The translations under genes and the position numbers were made by a program. Positions 26,001 to 35,099 of a stretch of DNA of 64,000 bases are shown piece after piece. The stretch covers positions 186,001 through 250,000 of the forward strand of contig NZ_JNKC01000004.1 in NCBI RefSeq assembly GCF_000701905.1, read 5' to 3'. The notes below the pieces were generated by a model. That model was not told the DNA's origin. It did no database searches and saw only the letters and a list, made by a program, of their open reading frames with translations. Origin of the DNA: Proteiniclasticum ruminis DSM 24773. Its GTDB lineage: Bacteria > Bacillota > Clostridia > Clostridiales > Clostridiaceae. Every line of letters starts with the position of its first letter. Position 1 is the stretch's first letter.

Positions 26001-28370
26001 TTATGCATAATATATTTCGTTTTCTAATTCCTGTACTGCCTTTTGGTAGGCTTCTTTTCCACCAAAAGCTTTGACTATTTTCATAGGACTACCGATTTTT
26101 TGAAACTCCTTCAATTGGAGTACTTTTGTATCTTCAATCTCTTTGATACCATCATCTGCATACTTATCCAGTAGTGCTTCAATGACTTGCTTAGCTATAT
26201 CCGAATACTTGTAGAGATAATGTCTTTTCTTAACATTCTCTGCACGTTCCTTCTTTGTTAGTGGGGCTTTATCATATGCTATATGACAGATGAGATCAAA
26301 ATCATCAAGATCCGTTTTCCCGAGCTCTTGCTTTACAGCTTCCAGAAGTACCCCATCATCTTGTAGTTCATCAATGATGGCTTGTTTCTTTTCAGCTTCC
26401 GTCCAAGTACGAAGGAACTCATCCAGCCTTGAATACTGCTCAAGGATATTTTTCTTCGTATAGTCGATAAGACTTTCTGTAATAAGCTTTCCGTCTTTAT
26501 CTACGTACTGAACACGTTCAGACAGCACTTTTACAAGCACATCACCCACATAATATTTTCTTGGCTTGTCATCCCATTCACCATCGCCTCCGCCGTCTCC
26601 TCCACCATCGCCATCTTCAGGTATCTCTCCATCAGGATTGTCAGGGTTATCAGGATTGTCTGTGGGATCATCAGGACCAACTGGTGGATCTTCTACTGGA
26701 TCCTTTTCATCAAGATCAATGACAACTTCTGGTTTTCCGTCGAAGGCAGGATCTGCAAAAAGTCTACTAGCATTCCTGAAGTCCATGATGGAGAAGTATG
26801 TCTTTCCATAATCTTCCAAAAGACGTGTACCTCTACCAATAATCTGCTTGAATTCTGTCATACTGTTGATGTTGTTCTCCAACACAATGAGTTTACACAT
26901 CTTGGCATCCACACCAGTGGTCATGAGTTTACTGGTCACAGCAATAACCGGATAAGTGCTTTCTTCATCAATGAAGTTTTCCAGTTGTGCCTTTCCTATC
27001 TCATTATCCCCGGTAATACGCATGATGTATCGGTCATTCTCAGCATAGAGATCCTTGTTTTCATTAATCAGCGCTTGACGCATACGTTCAGCATGTTCAA
27101 TATCCACACAGAAAACAATCGTCTTACTAAATCGATCGGTGTTTTTTAAGAATTCGGTAATCTTAGAAGCTACCACTCTTGTTCTATCATCAATGACCAG
27201 GTTTCTATCATAGTCCTTAGCATTATATTCGCGATCCTCAATCTCATAACCATATTTATCAACTTTACCAGCTTCTGGTCGATAGCCTTCAAGATCTTTA
27301 TCAAGACCTATACGAATCACTTTATAAGGTGCTAGAAAACCATCTTCAATCCCCTGCTTCAATGAATACTCATATATTGGCTCTCCAAAATAGGTGAAAC
27401 TGGAGGCTTCTTTTGTTTCTATAGGTGTCGCTGTTAACCCTACATGCGTTGCTGAGGAAAAGTAATCCAAAATTTTCCTCCAGGCTGATTCTTCTTTCGC
27501 ACTTCCTCTATGACACTCATCGATAACAATCAAGTCAAAGAAGTTCGGCTGAAACTGCAGGAATGCTTCTTCACCATCATCACCTGCAAGTTGCTGGTAC
27601 AGTGCAAGATAAATTTCATAAGAGCTATCAAGATTCTTGTTCTGTACCTTGGTCATCTTTCCACTGAATGGTTTAAAGTCTCCGGTCATGGTCTGATCAA
27701 TCAATACATTACGATCAGCTAAGAATAGGATCTTCTTCTTTATCCCTGCTTTCCAGAGTCTATAAATAATCTGAAAGCTCATGTAAGTTTTCCCGGTTCC
27801 TGTTGCACAAACGAGTAATGCTCGATCTTTCCCTTTAGCTACTGCATCTACAGTCTTATTAATGGCGACTCGCTGATAATACCTTGGAGTTTTGTAATTG
27901 GGTATGTAGTAATAGGGCTCCAGTATTACCTTTTCCTCAATCTCATCAATCCCTTTATCAATACGATACCTTTGGTACAAGCTTTCTGGTGATGGAAAGT
28001 CTTCAAGACTCAGCTCATTGACCTCACCAGTTATGAGGTTCTGTTCCACAAATCCGTCACCATTGGATGCATAGACATATGGAATGTCAAGTATTCTGGC
28101 ATAATCAATAGCTTGCTGAAGTCCTGCGCCTACAGGTTTTTTATTGTCTTTTGCTTCTACAATAGCCAATGGAAAGTTGTTCTTGTATGACAGGAGATAG
28201 TCTGCACTTTTCTTTCTACCCCTAGCTGTGATGTTACCACGTAAAATAATACGCCCTGCGGTAAAAGCGTACTCCATACGTATCTGCTTGTTATTCCATC
28301 CTGCATTCTGAATGGCAGGTGTGATATACCTTAATTTAATATCTTCTTCAGACAAATGACTTTTCCCCAT
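26001..28370 (-). CDS. hsdR: Type I restriction endonuclease subunit (EcoEI-like)
   Basis: A 789-residue motor and nuclease. The N-terminal nuclease domain has LAIVEAKDNKKP (E-x-K). The SF2 helicase has Walker A ATGTGKT, DECH at VIDECHRG, and motif VI QIIGRGTRL. An EcoEI-type C-terminal domain follows. At about residues 555-600 is a flexible linker built of DNPDNPDNP and GGGDGGGDG repeats. The shorter length than EcoKI HsdR is usual for the EcoEI family. It cleaves unmodified DNA after translocation. The start ATG has GGGG about 9 bases upstream. Confidence 0.93.
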   Translation of the reverse strand: MGKSHLSEEDIKLRYITPAIQNAGWNNKQIRMEYAFTAGRIILRGNITARGRKKSADYLLSYKNNFPLAIVEAKDNKKPVGAGLQQAIDYARILDIPYVYASNGDGFVEQNLITGEVNELSLEDFPSPESLYQRYRIDKGIDEIEEKVILEPYYYIPNYKTPRYYQRVAINKTVDAVAKGKDRALLVCATGTGKTYMSFQIIYRLWKAGIKKKILFLADRNVLIDQTMTGDFKPFSGKMTKVQNKNLDSSYEIYLALYQQLAGDDGEEAFLQFQPNFFDLIVIDECHRGSAKEESAWRKILDYFSSATHVGLTATPIETKEASSFTYFGEPIYEYSLKQGIEDGFLAPYKVIRIGLDKDLEGYRPEAGKVDKYGYEIEDREYNAKDYDRNLVIDDRTRVVASKITEFLKNTDRFSKTIVFCVDIEHAERMRQALINENKDLYAENDRYIMRITGDNEIGKAQLENFIDEESTYPVIAVTSKLMTTGVDAKMCKLIVLENNINSMTEFKQIIGRGTRLLEDYGKTYFSIMDFRNASRLFADPAFDGKPEVVIDLDEKDPVEDPPVGPDDPTDNPDNPDNPDGEIPEDGDGGGDGGGDGEWDDKPRKYYVGDVLVKVLSERVQYVDKDGKLITESLIDYTKKNILEQYSRLDEFLRTWTEAEKKQAIIDELQDDGVLLEAVKQELGKTDLDDFDLICHIAYDKAPLTKKERAENVKKRHYLYKYSDIAKQVIEALLDKYADDGIKEIEDTKVLQLKEFQKIGSPMKIVKAFGGKEAYQKAVQELENEIYYA

Positions 28371-28960
28371 AAACTTTCGCCCCTTTCATTTTATTCAATC
28401 GAGTTTAAGATCTATGAAGTTCTTTTTGAAACATGAAGGCACCTGTAAATTCTACTCTGGCTCTCCATACTCACCAACTCCTCTTAATTAAAAACAGAAA
28501 TGATACAGTAAGCACTTGCACCTCAGTCATTTCAGATCAGCTCTACACTTCATCTCTCCTACCAACCCCATGTTTTTCATAGTTAATTACCATAAGAACC
28601 GTATCCCATGATGTATGCCATAGTTAAGAATATTGTAACATATTACTTAACAAATCTGATGGGAAACCTTACATTATCACCTGATTGAGTATCATCTCAT
28701 CTACACCTTTGCTTATTCAGGTAAATATAATCATGACATCTCTATTACCAATTCTCCCCTACTCATCGGAATCTTAGTTTTTTATGAAACTAGTAGTTTT
28801 CTCTAATCTTATCCTATCAGTTCCACTGTCCATTTTTCAGTACACCCTGAATCAAACTATCTCTTCAAATATATATTATTCCTTTGATGAAGCATAAGTA
28901 GGAAGTACACGGAGCACACTTCTACTACTTTACTCATGAAAAAATGATTGGAGGAAAGCC
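28371..28960. other. AT-rich intergenic region between hsdR and a divergent gene
   Basis: 590 bases with no open frame I can support. It should hold the hsdRMS promoter and that of the 28961 gene. Near 28898-28926 an imperfect inverted repeat (AGTAGGAAGT / ACTTCTACT) lies 35 bases before the plus-strand start. GAACCGTATC at 28597-28606 is a partial match to the attachment repeats, probably by chance. Confidence 0.5.
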
Positions 28961-29317
28961 ATGATTAAACTACTATACGTATCAGACATATCAAAAATCG
29001 CACACCTAGAAGAAGACGTCCGAACTTACGCCCTAGAAGCGCTCACTATTCTAGATGAAGAATACGGAACAGACCGAGATCCTATCACTGACCTTGGTGG
29101 CTATGTAGTCATTCTGGAAAATCCAGAAGATATTCAGGAACTGGAAGAACTTCACAACATCGACCTTACAAAGAACCCTAGTCCTGAATTTGTAGACTTC
29201 ATCTATCCAGAGAGAGGCCCTCGTTATACTGCTTCACTCTTTCTACTCAGCTCCGACTATGGAATCATCATCATCCTTCCCTATAACATGACTCCAAAAG
29301 TAATACTGAAAAAGTAA
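28961..29317 (+). CDS. Hypothetical protein (118 aa)
   Basis: I do not recognise this protein. It is acidic, alternates helix and strand, and has no signal peptide or membrane segment. The centre reads GGYVVILENPEDIQELEEL and the end SDYGIIIILPY, suggesting a compact alpha/beta domain. TTGGAGGAAAG precedes the ATG at good spacing, supporting real expression. It is followed by a hairpin (29320-29350) and a second unknown gene in the same direction. Cassette context suggests an accessory or defence-linked role, but that is inference. Confidence 0.7.
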   Translation: MIKLLYVSDISKIAHLEEDVRTYALEALTILDEEYGTDRDPITDLGGYVVILENPEDIQELEELHNIDLTKNPSPEFVDFIYPERGPRYTASLFLLSSDYGIIIILPYNMTPKVILKK

Positions 29318-29319
29318 AC

Positions 29320-29350
29320 GGACATGAACCTTCTAATGAGGCTCATGTCC
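29320..29350 (+). terminator. Hairpin between two hypothetical genes
   Basis: An 11-bp stem with one mismatch (GGACATGAACC / GGCTCATGTCC). Only a weak T stretch (TATTTA) follows, so it may attenuate rather than fully terminate before the 29374 gene. Confidence 0.5.
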
Positions 29351-29373
29351 TATTTATGTGAAAGGAGAAAACT

Positions 29374-29715
29374 ATGCCAAACAAAACTGAACTCATCAAA
29401 GACACCAAGTACTGCGAGATCCATAATCAAGGAAGATACGTGGACAACAACTACACCTACTGTATTGAGAAAATCTATGTGAAGAAACTGAAGCGATTCG
29501 AAATCAGATTCAGTCTCTACAAAGACCTCACTGGACATCCGGAAAAATATATTGCAAGATCTCTGGACGTGACCGAACTGGAATTAATCTCACTACTGAA
29601 AGACGCCATAGAGAAAAATGTATTCACCTCTGAAATGATTGATGAAATGTCAAAACTTCTAAGTTCCTCAAAGAAGAATTCTATAACTTATTATCATACG
29701 TTTATTTATTTGTAA
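29374..29715 (+). CDS. Hypothetical protein (113 aa)
   Basis: Unrecognised soluble protein, rich in Lys and Tyr, with a predicted beta core (YTYCIEKIYVKKLKRFEIRF) and a C-terminal helix (ELISLLKDAIEKN). AAAGGAG lies 7 bases before the ATG. It is convergent with the KAP NTPase gene 26 bases further on. No motif suggests a function. Confidence 0.65.
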   Translation: MPNKTELIKDTKYCEIHNQGRYVDNNYTYCIEKIYVKKLKRFEIRFSLYKDLTGHPEKYIARSLDVTELELISLLKDAIEKNVFTSEMIDEMSKLLSSSKKNSITYYHTFIYL

Positions 29716-29741
29716 TCTATACTTAATAATGTGCTGCAAAT

Positions 29742-31688
29742 TTATTTCATATGAGGTTTAACTAGAAACTCCAGTTTCTCTGGTTTTTTCTCTAAAATTT
29801 CTAAAATCCTTTTCATATTGAATACCTTATAATAGCTGTGCGTTTTCGTCTCGAATGGAATATCAGACCCATCAATCATTCTCCTTGATATAAACCCACC
29901 ATTTCCTGATGAGCCCGTGAAAAGAACACTTAATTCCGATAACTTATATTGATTTACCATCGATTCGAATTTCTCGGGATTATCCCTATAAAAGTATTTC
30001 AAAAACACAGCTAATGCTTGAGCATAATCGTTAACAGACTCACTGAAACTCATTATTCCATCATTGTATCTAATTTCAGACACTTTGGACTTTGTCCAAG
30101 TACTCTTTTTGCCCGCTCTCTCCTCTGCCAAATTAATATATATATATCCATCTCCACCTTCTAAATCTTCATTTTCAATAGAAGATAAAATTTCATTCGT
30201 ACTTACGCGTGCCTCATCATCGATATTCGTAATTTGATCATGGCTAAGAATCTCCTGATCTAATACCACAGTTGATTGTATTTGAAAAATCCTTAATAGG
30301 ATTGAGATATCTATTTCTTCCAAACCCTCTCTGTAAAAATTAAGAACATCAAATAGTTTTGAGAAAAACTCACCAACCTTTCTCACATAGTCTTCATTGA
30401 TATTAACAGTGAACCGACGCATCCATTTTGTTAGTTCTACTATGTCTTCTCCCCATGCATTACCATTATAATAACTTATGACTTTATGTAATTTTTCAAA
30501 TTCTGTTCTCATCTTTTGCTTACTTAAGTACACATAAACATCTTGGAAGTACATCTGGATACATAAACTATAAGCTAAATATAATGCAAAGTTCTCCTCT
30601 TTATTCATTAGAGAGTTTTTTTGAGACTTTATTATATTATAATCCATCTCAAATATATTGAAATATCTCTTTATTGTTCGTGGATTAAATGTTGTTGACT
30701 TACTAATCACTTCAATAAAACCGTTCAGCTTTTCTTCTTCAATATTTACCCCAATCCTTGTAAATTGTGACTTCGTAAACTTATGTATATCATATTTATC
30801 TACAGGCATCTTAAAAGGTAATTGTATAAGCTTATCAAAAAACTCTTTGCTCTTACTTTCATTTAGTGTATTCTCATACTTTAGTTTAATTCCATTTACA
30901 ACTACGTCATAATCAATTGCTAATACAAACACACAGTACTCACAATCCAGAAAAACTTTCAGGATTTCAAGTATTTCTACAGCTTTGGCAGGATGCAATC
31001 TATCTAAATCATCCACGAAAAAAACGATTCGATTCTTATCTTCTTTGGGACTCCCCTTAGTCTTAACATCAACACTATTCAGATAACTTATTCTTTGCTT
31101 AACAATTTTCGAAAATTCCACTTTAATATCTTCTAAAGAATTAATGATATCCTTCGACTTATCATTGTCACTCTTAACCTTCATTAAACCGTAGAAATTC
31201 AAACCGGTAAATGTCCTTGTGATCTCACTTAAAACTCGTAAAGCCAAGAATATTTTTTCGGTATCCCTTTTTTTTATATGTCCACTCAGCATTTTAATGA
31301 TCTTCGCAAGAAACATAAGCTGTAGTGAATCATCCAGCTTAAATTGGGAATACTGCCAAGTATTAATCCATATACATTCACAGCTATCAGATATGCTGTC
31401 GTCAATCATATGCATAAAACTGGTCTTTCCGCTTCCCCAATCTCCTTGAACTGCAATTGTCATGGGTGTTCTGCAGTTCTTTATGAATGAACTGAGTCCT
31501 TGTACATAAGGTTTAAAATTTAATGTATCTTCGGTTATGCTCATCTGAGATTGATCCACTGCTCCAACCTCGCCCTTTCCAATTCTAGCTGAAGAAGATG
31601 TAGCTTCCTCATTAGGTACACCATTTTGTTTTCCAAAGTGTCTCGTAATTCGATTAGGTAATTTAAAAATATTTATGTTTGATATCAT
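29742..31688 (-). CDS. KAP-family P-loop NTPase
   Basis: A 648-residue KAP NTPase. Walker A is GDWGSGKTSF at about residue 82. The KAP-type Walker B is IVFFVDDLDRLHPAKAVEILE near residue 225, followed by FVLAIDYDVV. NPRTIKRYFNIF matches the downstream KAP motif. I see no convincing membrane helices, so this member is probably cytoplasmic. KAP NTPases recur in prophages and defence islands; a role in anti-phage defence fits its place beside the type I system. The C-terminal 250 residues have no recognised domain. The gene is AT-rich compared with the flanks. Confidence 0.85.
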   Translation of the reverse strand: MISNINIFKLPNRITRHFGKQNGVPNEEATSSSARIGKGEVGAVDQSQMSITEDTLNFKPYVQGLSSFIKNCRTPMTIAVQGDWGSGKTSFMHMIDDSISDSCECIWINTWQYSQFKLDDSLQLMFLAKIIKMLSGHIKKRDTEKIFLALRVLSEITRTFTGLNFYGLMKVKSDNDKSKDIINSLEDIKVEFSKIVKQRISYLNSVDVKTKGSPKEDKNRIVFFVDDLDRLHPAKAVEILEILKVFLDCEYCVFVLAIDYDVVVNGIKLKYENTLNESKSKEFFDKLIQLPFKMPVDKYDIHKFTKSQFTRIGVNIEEEKLNGFIEVISKSTTFNPRTIKRYFNIFEMDYNIIKSQKNSLMNKEENFALYLAYSLCIQMYFQDVYVYLSKQKMRTEFEKLHKVISYYNGNAWGEDIVELTKWMRRFTVNINEDYVRKVGEFFSKLFDVLNFYREGLEEIDISILLRIFQIQSTVVLDQEILSHDQITNIDDEARVSTNEILSSIENEDLEGGDGYIYINLAEERAGKKSTWTKSKVSEIRYNDGIMSFSESVNDYAQALAVFLKYFYRDNPEKFESMVNQYKLSELSVLFTGSSGNGGFISRRMIDGSDIPFETKTHSYYKVFNMKRILEILEKKPEKLEFLVKPHMK

Positions 31689-32411
31689 ATTTACCCCCTA
31701 CTATCATTTTATTAGCCTATTACAAAGTTCAATAATATGTTTAGAATTCTTATTCCTTTACTATTCAATTTCACTTTTCTTCAACGACCAAGCATAAAAT
31801 AAAACATCTCATTGCCTTAAGCACTAATTATCACTGTTCTTTTTACTTAAATAAAACTGGTCACTTAACTTCGAGATAGCGTTCGCTACATCAATCCATT
31901 AGCTTATATATATCAAAACAAGTTAGTAGTGATACATTAAAATTGGTGATTTCATTAATTTTAGTCTAGACGAACTAAGATTACAGTTGATTATCCATCA
32001 ATGAATATCATGATTCACTTCCTCATCTCTTTGAAATTGATTTCAATGACTTAATTATATGATATAATTATATCTAAGTCTAACGCTTATTTTTATCACA
32101 CACGTCAAAGATATAATGATATTTATTTACACTGATTATTCCCCTCTTCACATTAAGATAATAACTTTATAATGTTGAAGTCAGTAACCTCATTAGGATA
32201 AGCAGGTGAAGTACAGGCAAGATTGGTATGCAGTGTAATGAATATATCTTAAGTGAGTATCTAAGAAATAGCTCGCAAGGGAACTGAATAACTGGTTGTT
32301 TCTTATATAAACATACTCATTCATCTATATTTCTTTAATTTCATTCTGGAATAATGTCAATAAATTATATTCACATTGCTCTATATAAATCGATCATAAA
32401 GGAGGTAGTCT
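31689..32411. other. AT-rich intergenic region
   Basis: 723 bases of very AT-rich sequence with stops in all frames. The 14-base palindrome GATATAATTATATC (32061-32074) stands out, and the region should carry divergent promoters for the KAP gene and the 32412 gene. It could contain a decayed gene or an origin-like region, but no iteron pattern is visible. Confidence 0.4.
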
Positions 32412-32690
32412 ATGCAAAACCCCTATGGTACCGTCTATAAAGTTTTCATTGAGTTCAATGAGCATGAACTAAAGACTGAAGCGGATGTGAGGAGCTTCAT
32501 CAATCATCATTTTTCAGTAGAAACATTAGACGTAGATATTGGAGTAAAAAATGTTATCTTAAATGATCACAGCCTCCAATTAGTTTGGAAAGTACCAGTG
32601 CATGAAGGTGTTCATGAAATTGAGAACTCATTACACTATATTCTCAAAGATGGTAGAATCGGATCTTATTCGTGGAAATGTCAAGAGTAA
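32412..32690 (+). CDS. Hypothetical protein (92 aa)
   Basis: Small acidic protein without a recognised motif. It alternates strands and one helix (EADVRSFINHHF) and ends in GSYSWKCQE. AAAGGAGGT lies 6 bases before the ATG. It is first of a short plus-strand run with the UDG-like gene and the recombinase. Small genes beside recombinases in SCC elements are often such unknowns; any functional link is inference. Confidence 0.65.
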   Translation: MQNPYGTVYKVFIEFNEHELKTEADVRSFINHHFSVETLDVDIGVKNVILNDHSLQLVWKVPVHEGVHEIENSLHYILKDGRIGSYSWKCQE

Positions 32691-32732
32691 GGTCAACTAA
32701 AAACTATATCAAATATAATACGGAGGGAAACT

Positions 32733-33356
32733 ATGATACTTACAAAACTTTCAAAGGAAACATTTGAAAAGCTTATGGAATTTAATAAGGTGGCTAGCTT
32801 TGGAATTTGGGCTCCACCAAATGAACCAACTCCTGACAACTTGAACGTGAAAAAATCAAATACTGGCGATATGACAATATTCATTAACCCTAAGCTTCTA
32901 GATAGATTGAAGGATGGTGTAGTATTCATCGCTTTAAATGCAAGTGTCCACAATGGTAGAAAGGATGGATATAACGGTCCATGGGCAATGTTCCACAGTG
33001 ACGACAATGGTAAGCAACAAGACTTTAGATTATGATATGCATTAATGAATAGTCCATATGAAGGATGCTACATTACTGACCTAATTAAGAATCATCCAGA
33101 CAAAAACTCAAAGAGTGTAATCGCACACATTAAAAATCATCCAGAAACACTAACTAATAATATAGAAACATTAAGAAGGGAACTGTCATACTTTAAACAA
33201 AAACCAATTGTTATAGCGCTGGGAAAAGATGTATATCGCTTACTTGAACCACTATACAAGGAGTTTAAAGTTGTAAAAGTTTCTCACTATTCATACATCC
33301 AAGGACTTGAAAAATATAAGAAAGAAATCGAAGACGCAATTGAATCTGTAAAGTAA
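32733..33356 (+). pseudogene. UDG-superfamily-like gene interrupted by an in-frame TGA
   Basis: Two open stretches (32733-33035 and 33036-33356) are in the same frame, separated only by a TGA at 33033-33035. Read through, they give about 207 residues: WAMFHSDDNGKQQDFRL, stop, then YALMNSPYEGCYITDLIK. The order (IALNAS near residue 70, then IALGKDVYRLLEP and VKVSHYSY near the end) resembles uracil-DNA-glycosylase-fold proteins. A single C-to-T change of a CGA Arg codon would explain the stop. A restart at ATG 33045 has no good ribosome binding site, so I treat the gene as broken. Readthrough or a sequencing error remain possible. Confidence 0.7.
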
Positions 33357-33360
33357 TAGA

Positions 33361-34590
33361 ATGTTCCTCATGAATTCGAAAGCAAAAGCCGGAGAGTGGT
33401 GTGGTGGTATTGTCCTTGGATATGACCTTATACCCATTCCAGAGGAAGGCACAAAGAAAAAGCGCACAGAGCTCATCATCAACGAGAAGGAAGCCCAGAT
33501 TGTCCGGAGAATCTTCAAAAGCTTCATCCAGGGAAACGGTTATAAATCCATCACCAATCAGCTGAATAATGAAGGACTCAAGACGAAGAAAGGAAACTCC
33601 TTCTCTGTGTCCAGTGTGAGAGATATTCTTCTTAATCCTCTCTATGTAGGGAAAATCCGTTATAATGTCCGACAAAACTGGGCTGAAAAGAGAAGAAAGA
33701 ACATCAATGCGAATCCGATCCTTGTAGATGGTATCCATAAACCCATCATTGATGAAACCACATGGAGTCAGGTCCAAGCACTCTTTGAGTCTTCCCAGGG
33801 AAAGCCGGCTAGAATCTATGATGGTCAGTATCCTCTCACCGGAATCTTAAAGTGCCCGGAATGTGGTGCTGGTATGGTCATAGCCAGAACCGTGAATACC
33901 CTGAAAGATGGAACGAAACGTAGGCTCGTCTACTATGCTTGTGGCAACTGGAAGAATAAAGGCACCAGTGTATGTCACAGCAACACCATCCGAGTAGATA
34001 AGGCCAATGAGTATGTGTTCTCCAGAATTACTGAACTGATTTCCTCAGAGAAAATGGTGAAGAGTATCGTGACGAAGCTCAACACGGACAGTAATGATAA
34101 AATCAATCCTGCCAAGAAAATCTTGGAACAGATTTCTAAAGATCTCCAGCAGCTGGAAAGAAGAAAGACCAAGCTCTTTGATGCGTATGAAGATGACATC
34201 ATCAGCCAAGAGGACTTCAGAAAAAGAAATGATGAGCTCAATGAGAGAATCAATTCCTTACACATCATGAGAACTGAGCAGGAGATCATCCTGAACCAGG
34301 AGAAGGTCCATGAGGTATCCTATGAACTGGTGAAGAATACCCTGAAGAAGTTTAGTGACATCATGACCATAGATATGACGAGGCAAAAGCAGAAGAGGCT
34401 TCTCCATATGATCATCTCAGAAATCACCATCAATGAAAAAAGAGAGGTGGGCAGCATCAACATTAAGCTGACGGACCACCTCATCAATTACCTGAAGACT
34501 GAAAGAGGAGTATCCACTAGTGATGCTCCTCTTTCTCCTTCCCCTGATTTACATATTCCTCCAAGGGAGGATATCAGGTTTTCTATTTAG
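33361..34590 (+). pseudogene. Large serine recombinase lacking its catalytic domain
   Basis: 409 codons matching only the C-terminal two-thirds of a large serine recombinase. It starts at the recombinase domain (KAGEWCGGIVLGYDLIP, then IVRRIFKSFIQGNGYKSITNQLN). A zinc ribbon follows with CPECGAGM and later Cys residues, and then a long coiled coil (about 260-330). The usual 130-150 residue resolvase domain with the nucleophilic Ser is absent, and the frame begins just 4 bases after the UDG-like gene, so a deletion probably fused them. Base composition is less AT-rich than its neighbours upstream. Ccr recombinases of SCC elements belong to this class. Alone it cannot cut DNA. Confidence 0.85.
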
Positions 34591-34597
34591 TATTACT

Positions 34598-34629
34598 AAG
34601 AGGAGGTTTCAGTGCCTTCTCTTTTTTTG
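34598..34629 (+). terminator. Terminator after the recombinase remnant
   Basis: AAGAGGAGG pairs with CCTTCTCTT (one G-U pair), followed by five T residues on the plus strand. Confidence 0.8.
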
Positions 34630-35056
34630 TGATTTATGTTGGTGGTGATCTGAAGTAGATCTAGAATCCTATGTTCACACTGACCAAAGACACATAATCA
34701 AGCCATTCTTCTTTTATATCAATCACCATTCTCAAATCAGCTCTGAGTCTTTCATAAACTACTTCCATAAATTTTTATAATTCTTTTCTATTTTCCTCTT
34801 AAACTTTCTTTCTAGATGACGATACAGATAACATGACCAAGAAAGAGATACTACATCAAATTGTTTTTGTGAAAATCTCTAAATAGACTTATCCTTATGC
34901 AGATCTCATAGTTAATGTTATCAAGCATAAGAACGATGGATTAACATGAACCATCGATGATACAAGCATCTCCATTCGTCAAGGAGATACTTAAGAAAAA
35001 AGGACGCTAACTTACGGTAATAGGCCGAGCTGATCATAGGCTTGTTATAAAATTAT
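34630..35056. other. Intergenic region upstream of flagellin
   Basis: 427 bases without a supportable gene. A short open stretch near 34813-34885 (DDDTDNMTKKEILHQIVFVK) may be the remnant of some coding sequence. Inverted repeats are CGATGG/CCATCG (34934-34939, 34951-34956) and ATCTCC/GGAGAT (34968-34973, 34983-34988). GGCCGAGC at 35023-35030 recalls a sigma-D -10 element, but no TAAA box is found at the right spacing. Confidence 0.4.
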
Positions 35057-35099
35057 GTGAACACGGAAGTTCACAGTCAAAATTCAAGGAGGAAAAACA
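35057..35099 (+). promoter_or_regulatory. Flagellin leader with CsrA-type hairpin and GGA-containing ribosome binding site
   Basis: GTGAAC-ACGGAA-GTTCAC (35057-35074) forms a perfect 6-bp stem whose hexaloop carries GGA. About 20 bases later the AAGGAGG ribosome binding site offers a second GGA. This two-site layout matches the way CsrA represses hag translation in Bacillus subtilis, with FliW as antagonist. csrA and fliW are not in the window. Confidence 0.65.

Noticed and set aside
26566-26700. CRISPR-like short repeats
   Set aside because: The repeated units are codon repeats within the HsdR linker and not spaced palindromic repeats. No CRISPR array was seen anywhere.
26566-26811. Ser/Pro/Gly-rich open frame on the plus strand within hsdR
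   Set aside because: It is the shadow of the Asp-Asn-Pro and Gly-Gly-Asp repeats in the HsdR linker and has no initiation signal.
28597-28606. GAACCGTATC, a partial copy of the attachment repeat
   Set aside because: Only 10 bases match, the downstream CATAAGTA is missing and no RlmH tail is encoded. It is probably coincidental.
35001-35035. Sigma-D promoter of the flagellin gene
   Set aside because: GGCCGAGC resembles the -10 element, but the nearest TAA-like box is about 12 bases away rather than 14-16, so I did not annotate it.
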